Origin: Bacillota bacterium
GTDB lineage: Bacteria > Bacillota > Bacilli > Paenibacillales > NBRC-103111
Assembly: GCA_023388055.1 (NCBI GenBank)
Contig: JAEWGW010000019.1
Coordinates: 248,001-312,000 of the forward strand
Reading direction: 5' to 3'
Length of the DNA: 64,000 nucleotides
Part shown: piece after piece, positions 7,853 to 17,391 of the stretch
Layout of the letters: the number at the start of each line of letters is the position of its first letter
How positions within the stretch are numbered: the stretch's first letter is position 1
Notes under the pieces: generated by a model
What the model was told of the DNA's origin: nothing
Database searches by the model: none
Seen by the model: the letters and a program-made list of their open reading frames with translations, nothing else
Program-made: the position numbers and the translations under genes

Positions 7853-7949
7853 AAAAATCTAACGAACCTGTAACACGCTATTGGCCTGTTGGAACGCATT
7901 TCGGCGCTCGTTCAGACAAAATAGCGTGGATACGATTCGTTAGATTTTA
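7853..7949. repeat. Long imperfect inverted repeat between convergent genes
   Basis: The left arm 7853-7882 (AAAATCTAACGAAC, then ACACGCTATT) and the right arm 7920-7949 (AATAGCGTGG, then TTCGTTAGATTTTA) are inverted copies with a few mismatches, with about 37 bases between them. The rest of 7776-8032 has no gene. The CTAACG/CGTTAG core recurs near 51,850 and 57,480 in this window, so this is one of a dispersed intergenic repeat type. Confidence 0.65.
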
Positions 7950-8032
7950 TTAAGGCCTGCAAATAGCCAAATAACGTTGCTCAAATTCGTTAGCGCTTGT
8001 GGTGCGGGGAGGTCGGCCGTCTTCCGTTGGGC

Positions 8033-9649
8033 TTAATGGGCAGAGCAGGCCGCAGCTTCCCCGTCCGCCATCATGGTCCGGTTCCTGCCGCAGCTTTTGG
8101 CCCGGTAGAGGGCTGCATCGGCTTTATCCAGCAATGTTTCCCGGTCCGGGGCATTCAGAGGATAGCTGGCAATGCCGGCGGACACGGTTACCTTGCCGGG
8201 AATAGGGGGATTGCTCTCCTCCAGGGCGCGCCGGACTCTTTCGGCTATAGCGTAGGCAGCCTCCGAATCCGTGTTGGCCAGCAGAATAATGAATTCCTCG
8301 CCGCCGTAGCGGTGGCAGACATCCCCCGGACGCAGGGACGACGATATAACATGGGCCACATGCTTGAGCACCTCATCTCCAGTGCTGTGGCCGTAGGTGT
8401 CATTCACCAGCTTGAACTTATCCACATCCAGGATGATCAGGGAAAATGGCAGATAGGCTTCCATCCATTGATTCATGGTATATTCCAGTGATCTGCGGTT
8501 CAATAATCCGGTTAAAGCATCCGTCGCCGCCTCCTGGGTCAACTGCTCCGTTTGCTTCCGGATATTGCCCGCCGCCAGGAAAACAGCCTTGGTCAGCAGA
8601 TCGGCCTCGCGGCTCAGGTGGCGTTTAACCTCTGGGAGCTTCACCGGCTCCCGGCCCATTTGGCTGACGAGATCCGCCAGCTGGGTGAAGGGCTGCGCCA
8701 GCCGCCGGGCGATGAGCACAACTGCGGCCAGCAGGATCAGGAACGGAATCATGGAGTAGGTGATTAAGGTCCGGAAATGCCCGTACAGCTGATGCCGGAT
8801 CACCTCCACGGGTGAAACCATAACCACGCCCCATCCATTGGCCGGAATCGCCGAATACCCCGCCAGCATATCAACGCCATAGAGATTGGTGGCATGCAGC
8901 ATGCCGCTTTCTTCCCGTTTGAGCCGCTGCACCACCTTGTTGGCGCTGAGATCCACACCAATCCTCGCTTTGTCCGGATGATACAGCACATGCCCGGAGG
9001 CATCCACAATATAATAGTAGGAGCCGTAATCATCCGCCTTGTTATTCCCGAATACCTCCGAAATGACATTCTTCTCCTGGAGATACATGGAACCGCTGAG
9101 CATGCCCAAATAGGAGCCGTCCCGTCCCCAAATCGGCTGATTCACCAGCACGATCAGCCGTTTGCTGTTGGGGGTGGTATAAGGCGCCGAAATGCTGGGT
9201 TTCTGCAAAGAGAGCGCTTCCTGCACCGCTGCGGAGCTCACCCGCTCCCCGACCTTGGTGACTCCCGCCGGGTAGGCGTTCAGGATGACGCCATTGGCTC
9301 CCACGACGATAAGGGAGTTGAAGAAATTGCTGCTGTTGTACATATGCCCCAAATCATCATCTATTACTTCAGTCTTCATATGATTCAGATCCGTAAAAGC
9401 GGCGGCATTATAGCGCAGACTGCTGGAAATGGACTGGAACAGGGAATCCATGGTTTTGGACATCCGTTCGGCACTGGAGAGATTCAGCCTAAGGGTGGTT
9501 TCAATCAGGGATTTTTTTTTGGAATCATACGTGCCCATCAGCAGAATCGTTGAGGTTAATAGAACCACCGATATAACCAAACCGGACAGCAGGGAGGTTA
9601 GACTGGGTTTTTTTATAAAATACCGACCGGTTTTTTTCCATCTAAACAA
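8033..9649 (-). CDS. Diguanylate cyclase with extracellular Cache sensor
   Basis: A 538-residue membrane protein. A first membrane helix at about residues 20-42 and a second at about 295-317 flank an extracellular double-Cache type sensor domain. A HAMP-like linker and a GGDEF domain (about 370-530) follow. The active-site signature reads YGGEEF, and an upstream RPGD provides the RxxD product-inhibition site. Both are intact, so synthesis of cyclic di-GMP is expected. The ligand is unknown. It is convergent with the Crp/Fnr gene across the inverted repeat. The degenerate HD-GYP gene at 4090 may belong to the same signalling system. Confidence 0.88.
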   Translation of the reverse strand: MFRWKKTGRYFIKKPSLTSLLSGLVISVVLLTSTILLMGTYDSKKKSLIETTLRLNLSSAERMSKTMDSLFQSISSSLRYNAAAFTDLNHMKTEVIDDDLGHMYNSSNFFNSLIVVGANGVILNAYPAGVTKVGERVSSAAVQEALSLQKPSISAPYTTPNSKRLIVLVNQPIWGRDGSYLGMLSGSMYLQEKNVISEVFGNNKADDYGSYYYIVDASGHVLYHPDKARIGVDLSANKVVQRLKREESGMLHATNLYGVDMLAGYSAIPANGWGVVMVSPVEVIRHQLYGHFRTLITYSMIPFLILLAAVVLIARRLAQPFTQLADLVSQMGREPVKLPEVKRHLSREADLLTKAVFLAAGNIRKQTEQLTQEAATDALTGLLNRRSLEYTMNQWMEAYLPFSLIILDVDKFKLVNDTYGHSTGDEVLKHVAHVISSSLRPGDVCHRYGGEEFIILLANTDSEAAYAIAERVRRALEESNPPIPGKVTVSAGIASYPLNAPDRETLLDKADAALYRAKSCGRNRTMMADGEAAACSAH

Positions 9650-9959
9650 AACGTTTGCCCTCCCGGATAAACAAATTAATCTCCTATATCATACTACAAA
9701 TTTCGAGCATGTTCGAGCATGTTTAGGCCGGAAGAATCAAGAAATGGATAGGACGGATTTCTCTATGGAAATGGAGGTGAAGCAGCCGGATATCCGGTAG
9801 GTTATAGAGGAGATTTCCTATAATTAAATACCCTTATATGCCTATAAAATATTTTTACTGACAGAAGTGATGAACGGATGGAATACTTTGTCAATATATC
9901 TAACATACATATAATATCAGTTCCTTAATTACTTAAAAAATAGGTGAAGGTGATTCTGG
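9650..9959 (+). promoter_or_regulatory. Intergenic region with promoter of the oligopeptide operon
   Basis: No gene was seen here. A promoter TTGTCA (9888-9893), 16-bp spacer and TATAAT (9910-9915) lies ahead of the importer genes. A direct repeat TCGAGCATGT is found twice in tandem near 9700-9722; its meaning is unknown. Confidence 0.55.
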
Positions 9960-10922
9960 GTGTCCGAAGCGGCATTGGAAGTGAAGGCTTTAAGGACGGT
10001 ATTAAAGGATAAAAACCGGGAGCTGGCCGTTGTGGACGGAATCGATCTTCACATCGGTAAGAATGAAGTGGTTGCTCTTGTCGGAGAATCCGGCTGTGGC
10101 AAAAGCATGACCTCCTTATCCATCATGGGACTTCTTCCGCGGATCGGCGGGGTGGATCACGGAGAGATCCGCTTCCAGGGAAGGAATCTGCTGGAGCTTA
10201 ACCGCAAGGAGATGTCCAAGATAAGAGGGCATCATCTGGCGATGATTTTCCAAGAGCCCATGACCTCTCTTAATCCGGTTCTGACCATTGGCAAGCAGCT
10301 TACCGAAGGAATCCGTCTTCATTTGAGGACGGACCGCAAGGAAGCGGAGGACCGGGCGGATCTGTGGCTGAAGCGAGTAGGCTTTCCCGAGCCGCAGAGG
10401 ATCCGCAGGGAATACGCACACCGGCTGTCAGGCGGCATGCGCCAGAGGGTTATGCTGGCTATGGCCATGGCCTGTGAGCCCCAGCTCCTGATTGCCGATG
10501 AGCCTACCACGGCGCTTGACGTTACGATCCAGGCTCAGGTTCTGGATTTGATGCGCAAGCTACAGGCTGACACAGATATGTCCATGCTTTTCATTACCCA
10601 TGATCTGGGAGTAGTAGCCGAGATGGCGAACCGGGTTATGGTGATGTATGCGGGGCAGATCGTGGAGGAAAGTGATGTCAGGACGCTGTTCAAGGCTCCG
10701 CTTCATCCTTATACAGTCGGCTTGCTACAATCCACACCCAAGCTGAAGGGAACGTCCGGGCCTCTCGTTCCCATTCCCGGCACGGTTCCACCCGCAGGAC
10801 GGTTTGGGGAGGGGTGCAGGTTTGCTGACCGCTGCCGGATGGCCGCTCCCGAATGCAGAGCCGCTGTGCCCGAATTCAGGGAAGTGGACAAGGGTCATTT
10901 TGTCCGCTGTATCCGCATATGA
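9960..10922 (+). CDS. dppD: Oligopeptide/dipeptide ABC transporter ATPase (DppD/OppD type)
   Basis: A 320-residue ATPase starting at a GTG behind GAAGGTGA. Walker A is GESGCGKS, the signature is LSGGMRQR, and Walker B is LLIADEP followed by TTALDVTIQ. The C-terminal oligopeptide-transporter extension carries a cysteine pattern (EGCRFADRC...ECR...VRC) typical of DppD/OppD, which can bind an iron-sulphur cluster. It powers import of peptides or similar solutes with the DppF-type ATPase next door. It is first in a five-gene operon (ATPase, ATPase, binding protein, two permeases). Confidence 0.88.
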   Translation: MSEAALEVKALRTVLKDKNRELAVVDGIDLHIGKNEVVALVGESGCGKSMTSLSIMGLLPRIGGVDHGEIRFQGRNLLELNRKEMSKIRGHHLAMIFQEPMTSLNPVLTIGKQLTEGIRLHLRTDRKEAEDRADLWLKRVGFPEPQRIRREYAHRLSGGMRQRVMLAMAMACEPQLLIADEPTTALDVTIQAQVLDLMRKLQADTDMSMLFITHDLGVVAEMANRVMVMYAGQIVEESDVRTLFKAPLHPYTVGLLQSTPKLKGTSGPLVPIPGTVPPAGRFGEGCRFADRCRMAAPECRAAVPEFREVDKGHFVRCIRI

Positions 10923-10944
10923 GAGAGAAGGAGGGCGGAACCAG

Positions 10945-11919
10945 ATGAGCGCACCGCTGCTTCAGGTAGAAGGAGCCAAGAAGGTTTTTAAGACAGGCGG
11001 CAGGCTGAACAAGACATACATACATGCCGTAAACGGAGTCAGCTTTACGGTTCATGCCGGTGAGACGTTGGGCATCGTCGGGGAATCCGGCTGCGGAAAG
11101 TCAACAGTGGGAAGGCTTATTTTGCGTCTGACAGAATTAACCGAGGGTGAAATCCGTTATGAGGGAATGTCCTTAAGCAGGATGAAGCCCAAGGAGCTCC
11201 GCAGGTTCCGGCGCCAGCTTCAATGCATATTCCAGGATCCGTATGCCTCCTTGAATCCGCGGATGTCCGTGGGCAAGGCGATTGCTGAGCCGATGGTTGT
11301 CCACGATAAGATTAGCTGGAAGGAAGCCCTGAGGAAAGCGGAGGAGCTGCTGGTTACCGTCGGTCTGGGGCGGGAGGCTGCAGGATTGTACCCTCATGAA
11401 TTCTCGGGGGGCCAACGCCAGCGGATTGCCATAGCAAGAGCTCTGGCCCTGAACCCGAAGCTTATTGTAGCGGATGAGGCTGTTTCAGCGCTGGATGTTT
11501 CTATTCAGGCCCAGATTGTGAATCTGCTAGCGGATTTGCAGCACAGAACCAACGTGTCCTATCTGTTCATCTCCCACAACCTGAGTATCGTTCGCCATAT
11601 ATCGGACCGGGTGGCTGTTATGTATCTGGGCAGAATCGTGGAGCTTGCCGGTAAGGATTCCTTGTATGACACGCCCAAGCATCCTTACACCCAGGCGCTT
11701 CTGTCCTCCGTTCCGGAGCCGGAGGTGGATACCACCAGGGAACGCATTCTCTTGAAGGGTGAGGTGCCCAATGCGGCCCATCCTCCTAGCGGCTGCGCAT
11801 TTCACCCCCGTTGTCCTTATGTGCAGGCCAGGTGCAGATCGGAAGAACCCGCATTGAAGGAAGTAGGCAAGGGGCATCACGCCTCCTGTTTTCTCATAGA
11901 AAACCATTTCTCCAATTGA
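10945..11919 (+). CDS. dppF: Oligopeptide/dipeptide ABC transporter ATPase (DppF/OppF type)
   Basis: The start at 10945 is chosen for its AAGGAGGG site; a longer frame from 10804 overlaps the previous gene in another frame. The 324-residue protein has Walker A GESGCGKST, signature FSGGQRQR and Walker B LIVADEAVSALDVSIQ, plus the C-terminal oligopeptide extension (CAFHPRCPYVQARC). The glutamate after the Walker B aspartate is present. It is the second ATPase of the importer and follows the first by 22 bases. Confidence 0.88.
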   Translation: MSAPLLQVEGAKKVFKTGGRLNKTYIHAVNGVSFTVHAGETLGIVGESGCGKSTVGRLILRLTELTEGEIRYEGMSLSRMKPKELRRFRRQLQCIFQDPYASLNPRMSVGKAIAEPMVVHDKISWKEALRKAEELLVTVGLGREAAGLYPHEFSGGQRQRIAIARALALNPKLIVADEAVSALDVSIQAQIVNLLADLQHRTNVSYLFISHNLSIVRHISDRVAVMYLGRIVELAGKDSLYDTPKHPYTQALLSSVPEPEVDTTRERILLKGEVPNAAHPPSGCAFHPRCPYVQARCRSEEPALKEVGKGHHASCFLIENHFSN

Positions 11920-11932
11920 AAGGGGCAATACC

Positions 11933-13612
11933 ATGTTTACATTATTCACGAATAAAATATCCAATGCGGCTTTATCCGTCCTGCTGGCGGGAGCAATGGT
12001 ATTAAGCGCCTGCTCCTCCGATAGCAAAGAGAACAGCGATCCAAGCTCATCCCCGGCAGCAAGCCCTGCCGCATCAGCTGCGGCAACGAAAGCGCCGACG
12101 AAGGAGAAGGTGGACGGGGGAGAACTTGTCACCGCCTATTTGTCGGATCCCCAAGGCTTTATCCGCTTTTGGGCCACGACCACAACCTCCAGCGAAGTGA
12201 CGGAATTGGTATTCAGCTATCTGTACAAGGTGAATGAGAAGCAGGATATCGTGCCTGATCTGGCTACAGGGCTACCTGTATTTTCAGATGACAAGCTGAC
12301 TATGACTGTCAAAATCCGCAAGGATGCCAAATTTACCGACGGCACTCCGCTTACGGCGGATGATGTTGTATTCACGTACAATGTAGCCTTGAGTCCGGAT
12401 TATACCGGTCCTCGGAAGGGAACCTTCTCCGAGCTGAGCAAGGTGGAGAAAACCGACGACGAAACCATTGTCTTTACCTTCAAGACTCCTTTTGCCGGCT
12501 ATATTGATATTATCCCATATAATATCCTGCCTAAGCATCTTCTGAAGGATGTTCCCGTCAAGGAGATGGATAAGTCCGAGTTCTACAAAAAGCCTGTCGG
12601 CTCCGGTCCGTATAAGCTGGTCGAATGGAAGACCGGCCAGTACCTGACCTTCACCCGTAATGACTCCTACTATGCCGGCAAACCCGCCATAGAGAAGATA
12701 ACCTCCAAGATCGTGCCTGATGCTAACGCGATGATGGCCCAGCTGCAAACCGGGGAGATTAATGTTATCGGCGTACCGGCTGACCAATTGTCCGTCATCG
12801 AGCAATATGTGAAAACCTCCGGCAAGCTTAAGCTGCAAAAAGGTATTGTTACGACCACCTATTCCTTTATTGGCTGGAATATGACCAATCCTTTGTTCAC
12901 TGATAAAAAGGTTCGCCAAGCGCTTACCATGTCCATCGACAGACAGGGGATTATCGACGGCGTAGCGGAAGGACAGGGCAAGATCATGCATGGCCAAACC
13001 GTTCCTTCCTATTGGAGCTACAGTGATAACCTGCCCAAATTCGCGTTTGATGTGGAAAAGGCCAAGAAAACCTTCGAGGAAGCCGGCTGGAAGGACACCA
13101 ATGGCGACGGTGTTCTGGATAAGGACGGCAAGAAGTTTGAATTTGAAATGCAGGTTAACCAAGGCAACAAGATCCGTGAAAAGGCGGTCACCGTTATCCA
13201 GCAGCAGCTGAAGAAGGTGGGGATTACCGTTAACATCCGGGTGGTAGAGGGCTCGGCTTTCACGAAGAACTTCCAAGAGAAGAAATTCGAATCCATCTAC
13301 TATGCATGGAATATCACCGGCGACCCGAACCCGAAGGGACTCTGGCACTCCACCGAAATCGAACATGGTTTGAATACCGTTTCCTACAAAAATCCCGAGG
13401 TCGATAAGCTCATCGATGAGGACCTAAAGACCTTCGACAAGAATAAGCGAAAGGAGCTGCTGGGCAAGGTGGATGCTATTCTCGCCGAGGATCAGCCGTA
13501 TACCTTCCTGTACACGCCGACAATCATCATGGCTTATCCAAGCAATCTGGAAGGCTTCAATCCGCTTCGCGACAGCTTGAAGGAAGTGGAGAAATGGTAC
13601 TTTACCAAATAA
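11933..13612 (+). CDS. Peptide ABC transporter substrate-binding lipoprotein (SBP family 5)
   Basis: A 559-residue family 5 solute-binding protein. The signal peptide ends in a lipobox LSAC, so Cys is lipidated and the protein is held on the outer face of the membrane. A serine- and alanine-rich spacer follows at about residues 30-55, then the SBP_bac_5 fold, including the family core KDAKFTDGTPLTADDVVFTY at about 125-144. It captures oligopeptides, dipeptides or other small solutes for the permeases encoded next. The ligand cannot be assigned from sequence. The ribosome site is AAAGGGG. Confidence 0.88.
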   Translation: MFTLFTNKISNAALSVLLAGAMVLSACSSDSKENSDPSSSPAASPAASAAATKAPTKEKVDGGELVTAYLSDPQGFIRFWATTTTSSEVTELVFSYLYKVNEKQDIVPDLATGLPVFSDDKLTMTVKIRKDAKFTDGTPLTADDVVFTYNVALSPDYTGPRKGTFSELSKVEKTDDETIVFTFKTPFAGYIDIIPYNILPKHLLKDVPVKEMDKSEFYKKPVGSGPYKLVEWKTGQYLTFTRNDSYYAGKPAIEKITSKIVPDANAMMAQLQTGEINVIGVPADQLSVIEQYVKTSGKLKLQKGIVTTTYSFIGWNMTNPLFTDKKVRQALTMSIDRQGIIDGVAEGQGKIMHGQTVPSYWSYSDNLPKFAFDVEKAKKTFEEAGWKDTNGDGVLDKDGKKFEFEMQVNQGNKIREKAVTVIQQQLKKVGITVNIRVVEGSAFTKNFQEKKFESIYYAWNITGDPNPKGLWHSTEIEHGLNTVSYKNPEVDKLIDEDLKTFDKNKRKELLGKVDAILAEDQPYTFLYTPTIIMAYPSNLEGFNPLRDSLKEVEKWYFTK

Positions 13613-13630
13613 GGAAAGAAGTGACCAGCC

Positions 13631-14605
13631 TTGGCCCTCTATCTATTGAAGCGGGTGCTTAACGCCATTCCGATTCTGATCGGAATTACGATCATCTCCT
13701 TTGTCATTATTCACATGGCGCCGGGAGGACCGTTGTCCCAGTATTCGGAGGACCCCACCATCAAAGCGGCCGACATCGAGAATATGACCAAGGCCTACGG
13801 CTTGGATAAACCGCTGCACAGGCAGTATTTGGACTGGGTGGGAGGGATGCTGAAGGGAGACTTCGGCACCTCCTTCCAGAAATCCGAACCGGTCTCCAAG
13901 CTGGTTTTGGAGCGTATTCCAACCACCCTTTTGTTTACGGTGACGAGCTTTCTCTTGTCCATTCTGATCGCTGTGCCCCTCGGCATTCTATGTGCCGTTA
14001 AGGCGAACTCAAGGCTGGATCAGATGATCTCCGGTTTTACCTTCGCAGGAATTGCGGTGCCCGGCTTCTGGCTGGCTCTGCTCTTGATGATGCTCTTCGC
14101 CGTTAAGCTGGGCTGGCTGCCCTCCGGCGGGCTGAAAACCATCAATGCGGATTTCAGTCTGGTGGACCGGATAAAGCACATGATCCTGCCGGTCATCACC
14201 ATGACGCTGGGAGAAGTAGCCTTGTGGATCCGTCATATCCGCTCCAGCATGCTGGAGGTCATTCACCAGGATTATATGCGGACGGCTCGTGCCAAGGGCC
14301 TCCCTGACTTTATCGTGCTGTTCCGGCACGGGCTCCGCAATGCCCTGATTCCGGTAGCCACCTTGTTCGGGCTGACGTTGGCCGGATTCTTTACAGGCTC
14401 GCTGATCCTGGAGAACATCTTCAGTATACCGGGTATGGGGCGCCTGTTTATTGAGTCGGCCTTCCAGCGGGATTACCCGGTGCTGTTTGCGGTCACCACC
14501 ATGGCGTCCATCCTGACAGTAGCCGGAAGCATTGTTGCGGATGTGCTGATTGCCCTTCTTGACCCCAGAATCAACCTAAGCCGGATGCAGGAAGCGGGGA
14601 CGTAA
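13631..14605 (+). CDS. dppB: Oligopeptide ABC transporter permease (DppB/OppB type)
   Basis: A 324-residue permease starting at a TTG with a GGAAAGAAGTGA region upstream. Six membrane helices are expected, and the first helix is followed by the large outer loop typical of OppB. The cytoplasmic EAA-type loop that contacts the ATPases reads RTARAKGLPDFIVLFRHGLR near residue 217. The stop is three bases before the next permease start. It forms the channel with the gene at 14609. Confidence 0.88.
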   Translation: MALYLLKRVLNAIPILIGITIISFVIIHMAPGGPLSQYSEDPTIKAADIENMTKAYGLDKPLHRQYLDWVGGMLKGDFGTSFQKSEPVSKLVLERIPTTLLFTVTSFLLSILIAVPLGILCAVKANSRLDQMISGFTFAGIAVPGFWLALLLMMLFAVKLGWLPSGGLKTINADFSLVDRIKHMILPVITMTLGEVALWIRHIRSSMLEVIHQDYMRTARAKGLPDFIVLFRHGLRNALIPVATLFGLTLAGFFTGSLILENIFSIPGMGRLFIESAFQRDYPVLFAVTTMASILTVAGSIVADVLIALLDPRINLSRMQEAGT

Positions 14606-14608
14606 GCG

Positions 14609-15490
14609 ATGAATGCATCAGTAACGGAACCGTTGTCTAAGCTGATCGCCCCCCGCCGTACCGGCAGCAGAGCTTGGGAGCGGTTTAAGAAGAACAGGAT
14701 GGCTGTCATCAGCCTGGTGATCTTGATAACACTTGTCATACTCGCCCTGCTGGCTCCTGCAATCGCGCCTTATGACCCTGCCGAGCAGGATCTGTTGAAC
14801 CGCCTGAAGGCGCCCAGCCCGGACCATTGGTTCGGTACGGATGATCTGGGGAGGGATGTGTTTACACGGGTGCTGTACGGTGCGCGGGTATCCCTTTCCG
14901 TCGGTATATTCTCTGTGGTCTTCAATGTGATTATCGGGGTGAGCGTGGGGGCGATTGCAGGCTATTACGGCGGCAAGGTGGACAGCATTCTGATGCGGTT
15001 TGTGGATATTATGCTGGCCTTCCCGCAATTTTTCCTGCTGATTACTGTGGTGACACTCCTGAAGCCCAGCTTGTTCAATATTATTGCGGTACTGACAGCC
15101 TTTGGCTGGATGGGGAAGGCCCGGCTTCTGCGGGGGCAGATCCTGTCTGTGAAGAACCGGGAATATATCGATGCGGCCCGTTCCATGGGTCTGCCGGACC
15201 GTCGCATTATTTTCTTTCATGTTCTTCCAAATTCCATTGCTCCTGTTATTGTAGCCGCGGCGATGAATATGGGCAGTATGATTCTGACCGAGTCCGGTCT
15301 AAGCTTCCTTGGACTGGGTATTCAGCCGCCGACGGCCAGCTGGGGGAATCTGCTTCAATCCGCCCAAAGCCTGAAGATCATGGTGGAGGCGCCGTGGTAT
15401 CCGGTTTTTCCCGGGCTGATGATCTTCATCACCATCATGTGCTTTAATTTCTTGGGCGACGGCCTTCGCAATGCGTTTGATTCCAAGTAA
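14609..15490 (+). CDS. dppC: Oligopeptide ABC transporter permease (DppC/OppC type)
   Basis: A 293-residue permease. An N-terminal cytoplasmic segment precedes a first helix at about residues 32-52, then the OppC N-terminal domain with the signature HWFGTDDLGRDVFTRVLYGA, and five further helices with the EAA loop DAARSMGLPDRRIIFFHVLP. It is the last gene of the importer operon and is followed by a strong hairpin terminator. Confidence 0.88.
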   Translation: MNASVTEPLSKLIAPRRTGSRAWERFKKNRMAVISLVILITLVILALLAPAIAPYDPAEQDLLNRLKAPSPDHWFGTDDLGRDVFTRVLYGARVSLSVGIFSVVFNVIIGVSVGAIAGYYGGKVDSILMRFVDIMLAFPQFFLLITVVTLLKPSLFNIIAVLTAFGWMGKARLLRGQILSVKNREYIDAARSMGLPDRRIIFFHVLPNSIAPVIVAAAMNMGSMILTESGLSFLGLGIQPPTASWGNLLQSAQSLKIMVEAPWYPVFPGLMIFITIMCFNFLGDGLRNAFDSK

Positions 15491-15499
15491 GTACGATGA

Positions 15500-15550
15500 G
15501 GGGCGTCCGGGAGGCCAGTGAAAACTGGTTTTCTGGACAGCCCCGTTTTT
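15500..15550 (+). terminator. Terminator of the oligopeptide operon
   Basis: GGGGC...TCC...CCAGT pairs with ACTGG...GGA...GCCCC around a GAAA loop and is followed by GTTTTT. Confidence 0.7.
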
Positions 15551-15637
15551 GTAGAATGGTAAAAACTCAGAGGGAATAAACAAAGGAGAAACAGTGCGAA
15601 GAAATCATTTTGCGCACAATTGCTCGATTGATTTGGA

Positions 15638-17209
15638 TTAGTTGAATCTGCCGGCAGCCTGGCCTGACAGTACAGATTCCACTTGGTTTGCTGTGTCTTC
15701 CTCGGCTAGCACCACCAGGGAGTCGCCTGATGCAATTCGGGTAGACCCTGTGGGGATCACTTCACTGCTGCCCTTTTGGATGCCTACCACCAGGCAGCGT
15801 TCCGGCCAACGGATATCCCGGATGCGTTTGCGGTCCAAAGGGGAACCAGGATGAATGGGAATCTCCAAGAGTACCTTATGCTTTTCCTCAGCCGCGTAAG
15901 CGGGAACGCCCTTGTTGGCAAGGTACCGGTGAAGAAGCATCTCATACACCGGTTTGGAACCCAAAGCGTCAGCCGTCACATAAGCAACCAGACAAACCAC
16001 ACCCATGGATAACAGGTTAGAAAATGAGCCGGTCATTTCGGTCAGCAGGATAATTCCTGTCATGGGGGCTTTCACCACTGATGAAAAGAAGCCTGCCATA
16101 GCCAGAATGATGAAGTTGGCAGCATAGAACGATTCTGCTCCTACCGCAAATCCCCATGCTCTGGAGTAAACAAGACCCATCAAAGCTCCCAGTGCCAGCA
16201 TAGGCAGGAATATCCCACCAGGTGCCGAAGAACCGTAGCTGATCATGGTAAACACATATTTCGCCGCCAGTATCAACGCCAAAATTATTAGTGGCTGGTT
16301 GTCCGTAAGCAGACTGTTGACCATATGATTGCCGCCTCCCAGTACCTGGGGGAGAACAAGGCCGAAACCGCCTGCCGCGAGAAACGGAAGGATCATGCGC
16401 AGCTGCAAAGGGAGCTTGATGCGCTTATAAAAGTCTTGGATCTTGCATAGGCTGGCATTAAACAGGAGGCCGGCGAGGCCCAGTATGATGCCCAATACGA
16501 TTAGATGTCCATATTGATGTAAAGGAATAGCCGATATTCCACGAAAATCAAAAATGGGCTGTAAGCCGAAAAATTCCTTGGAGACCATATCCGCTACGAT
16601 GGATGATGCCAAGGCGGTAATCATAACCACAGGAGAGAAGCTGTTATGCAGTTCCTCCAGCGCGAAGACGGCACCGGCAATCGGAGCATTAAAGGCAGCG
16701 GCCAAACCGGCACTGGCCCCGCAGGTGGTCAGAAATTGTGTGGTCATCTTGGGCTTGCGGAGCAGCTTGCTAAATCCCATACCAATGGCTGAGCCAATCT
16801 GGATGGATGGGCCTTCACGTCCCAAGGAGAGACCTGCACCGATGCTTAAGGCTCCGCCTGCAAATTTGGCCAGCACGGTTTTCCACCAATTCATTGCCAG
16901 CCTTCGCTGCAATACTCCTTTGACCTGAGGAATACCGCTTCCCGATACAATGGGGTTCTGCTTAACGATCCAGCCTGTCAGCCAGCCACATAATGCCAGG
17001 ACGGCGAACCATAGTGGAATATACAAAGGCTGTTCTCTCAGATATTCATACACCTTAAGGGAGAACTCCAAGCTTAATTCAATGACGTAACGGTAAAGCA
17101 CAACGACAATACCTGCCGCCAAACCCACACCAAGGCCAAGACCGATTAAGCGAAACTTTGTTCCGTGCCAAAAGTGGAGAATGGCTTGGGTATTGTTTTC
17201 TTCCTTCAT
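15638..17209 (-). CDS. ClC-family chloride channel/transporter with TrkA-C domain
   Basis: A 523-residue membrane protein with the ClC core of about 12 helices. Selectivity motifs GSGIPQVKG, GREGPSIQIG (with the gating glutamate) and GGIFLPML are present. A C-terminal cytoplasmic TrkA-C (RCK_C-like) domain spans about residues 445-515 and ends VVLAEEDTAN. ClC proteins move chloride or fluoride and often act as H+/Cl- exchangers; which applies here is not clear. The start has a GGAGCG site. It appears to be a single-gene unit. Confidence 0.88.
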   Translation of the reverse strand: MKEENNTQAILHFWHGTKFRLIGLGLGVGLAAGIVVVLYRYVIELSLEFSLKVYEYLREQPLYIPLWFAVLALCGWLTGWIVKQNPIVSGSGIPQVKGVLQRRLAMNWWKTVLAKFAGGALSIGAGLSLGREGPSIQIGSAIGMGFSKLLRKPKMTTQFLTTCGASAGLAAAFNAPIAGAVFALEELHNSFSPVVMITALASSIVADMVSKEFFGLQPIFDFRGISAIPLHQYGHLIVLGIILGLAGLLFNASLCKIQDFYKRIKLPLQLRMILPFLAAGGFGLVLPQVLGGGNHMVNSLLTDNQPLIILALILAAKYVFTMISYGSSAPGGIFLPMLALGALMGLVYSRAWGFAVGAESFYAANFIILAMAGFFSSVVKAPMTGIILLTEMTGSFSNLLSMGVVCLVAYVTADALGSKPVYEMLLHRYLANKGVPAYAAEEKHKVLLEIPIHPGSPLDRKRIRDIRWPERCLVVGIQKGSSEVIPTGSTRIASGDSLVVLAEEDTANQVESVLSGQAAGRFN

Positions 17210-17344
17210 AAGTAAACGCTCCTTCCAGGTGTGCTAATAAACAAAACGTTAATCAGTATACTATATAATGAATCGTCAAAAGGTTATTCCAGGTAAATTT
17301 CGCGGTGTTGTCAAGTTTTGCGGGGTACCCTTTACAAGAATTAC

Positions 17345-17369
17345 AAAAAGACCAGCCCATGGGCTGGTC
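17345..17369 (-). terminator. Terminator after the gene at 17392
   Basis: GACCAGCCCATGGGCTGGTC is a perfect palindrome (17350-17369) followed on the minus strand by TTTTT. Confidence 0.75.
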
Positions 17370-17391
17370 TAATCTGCAAAAAAATCGTTGG

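Noticed and set aside
12284..13366. 360-codon minus-strand frame inside the substrate-binding protein gene
   Set aside because: It lies wholly within a well-recognised gene and shows no domain or ribosome site.
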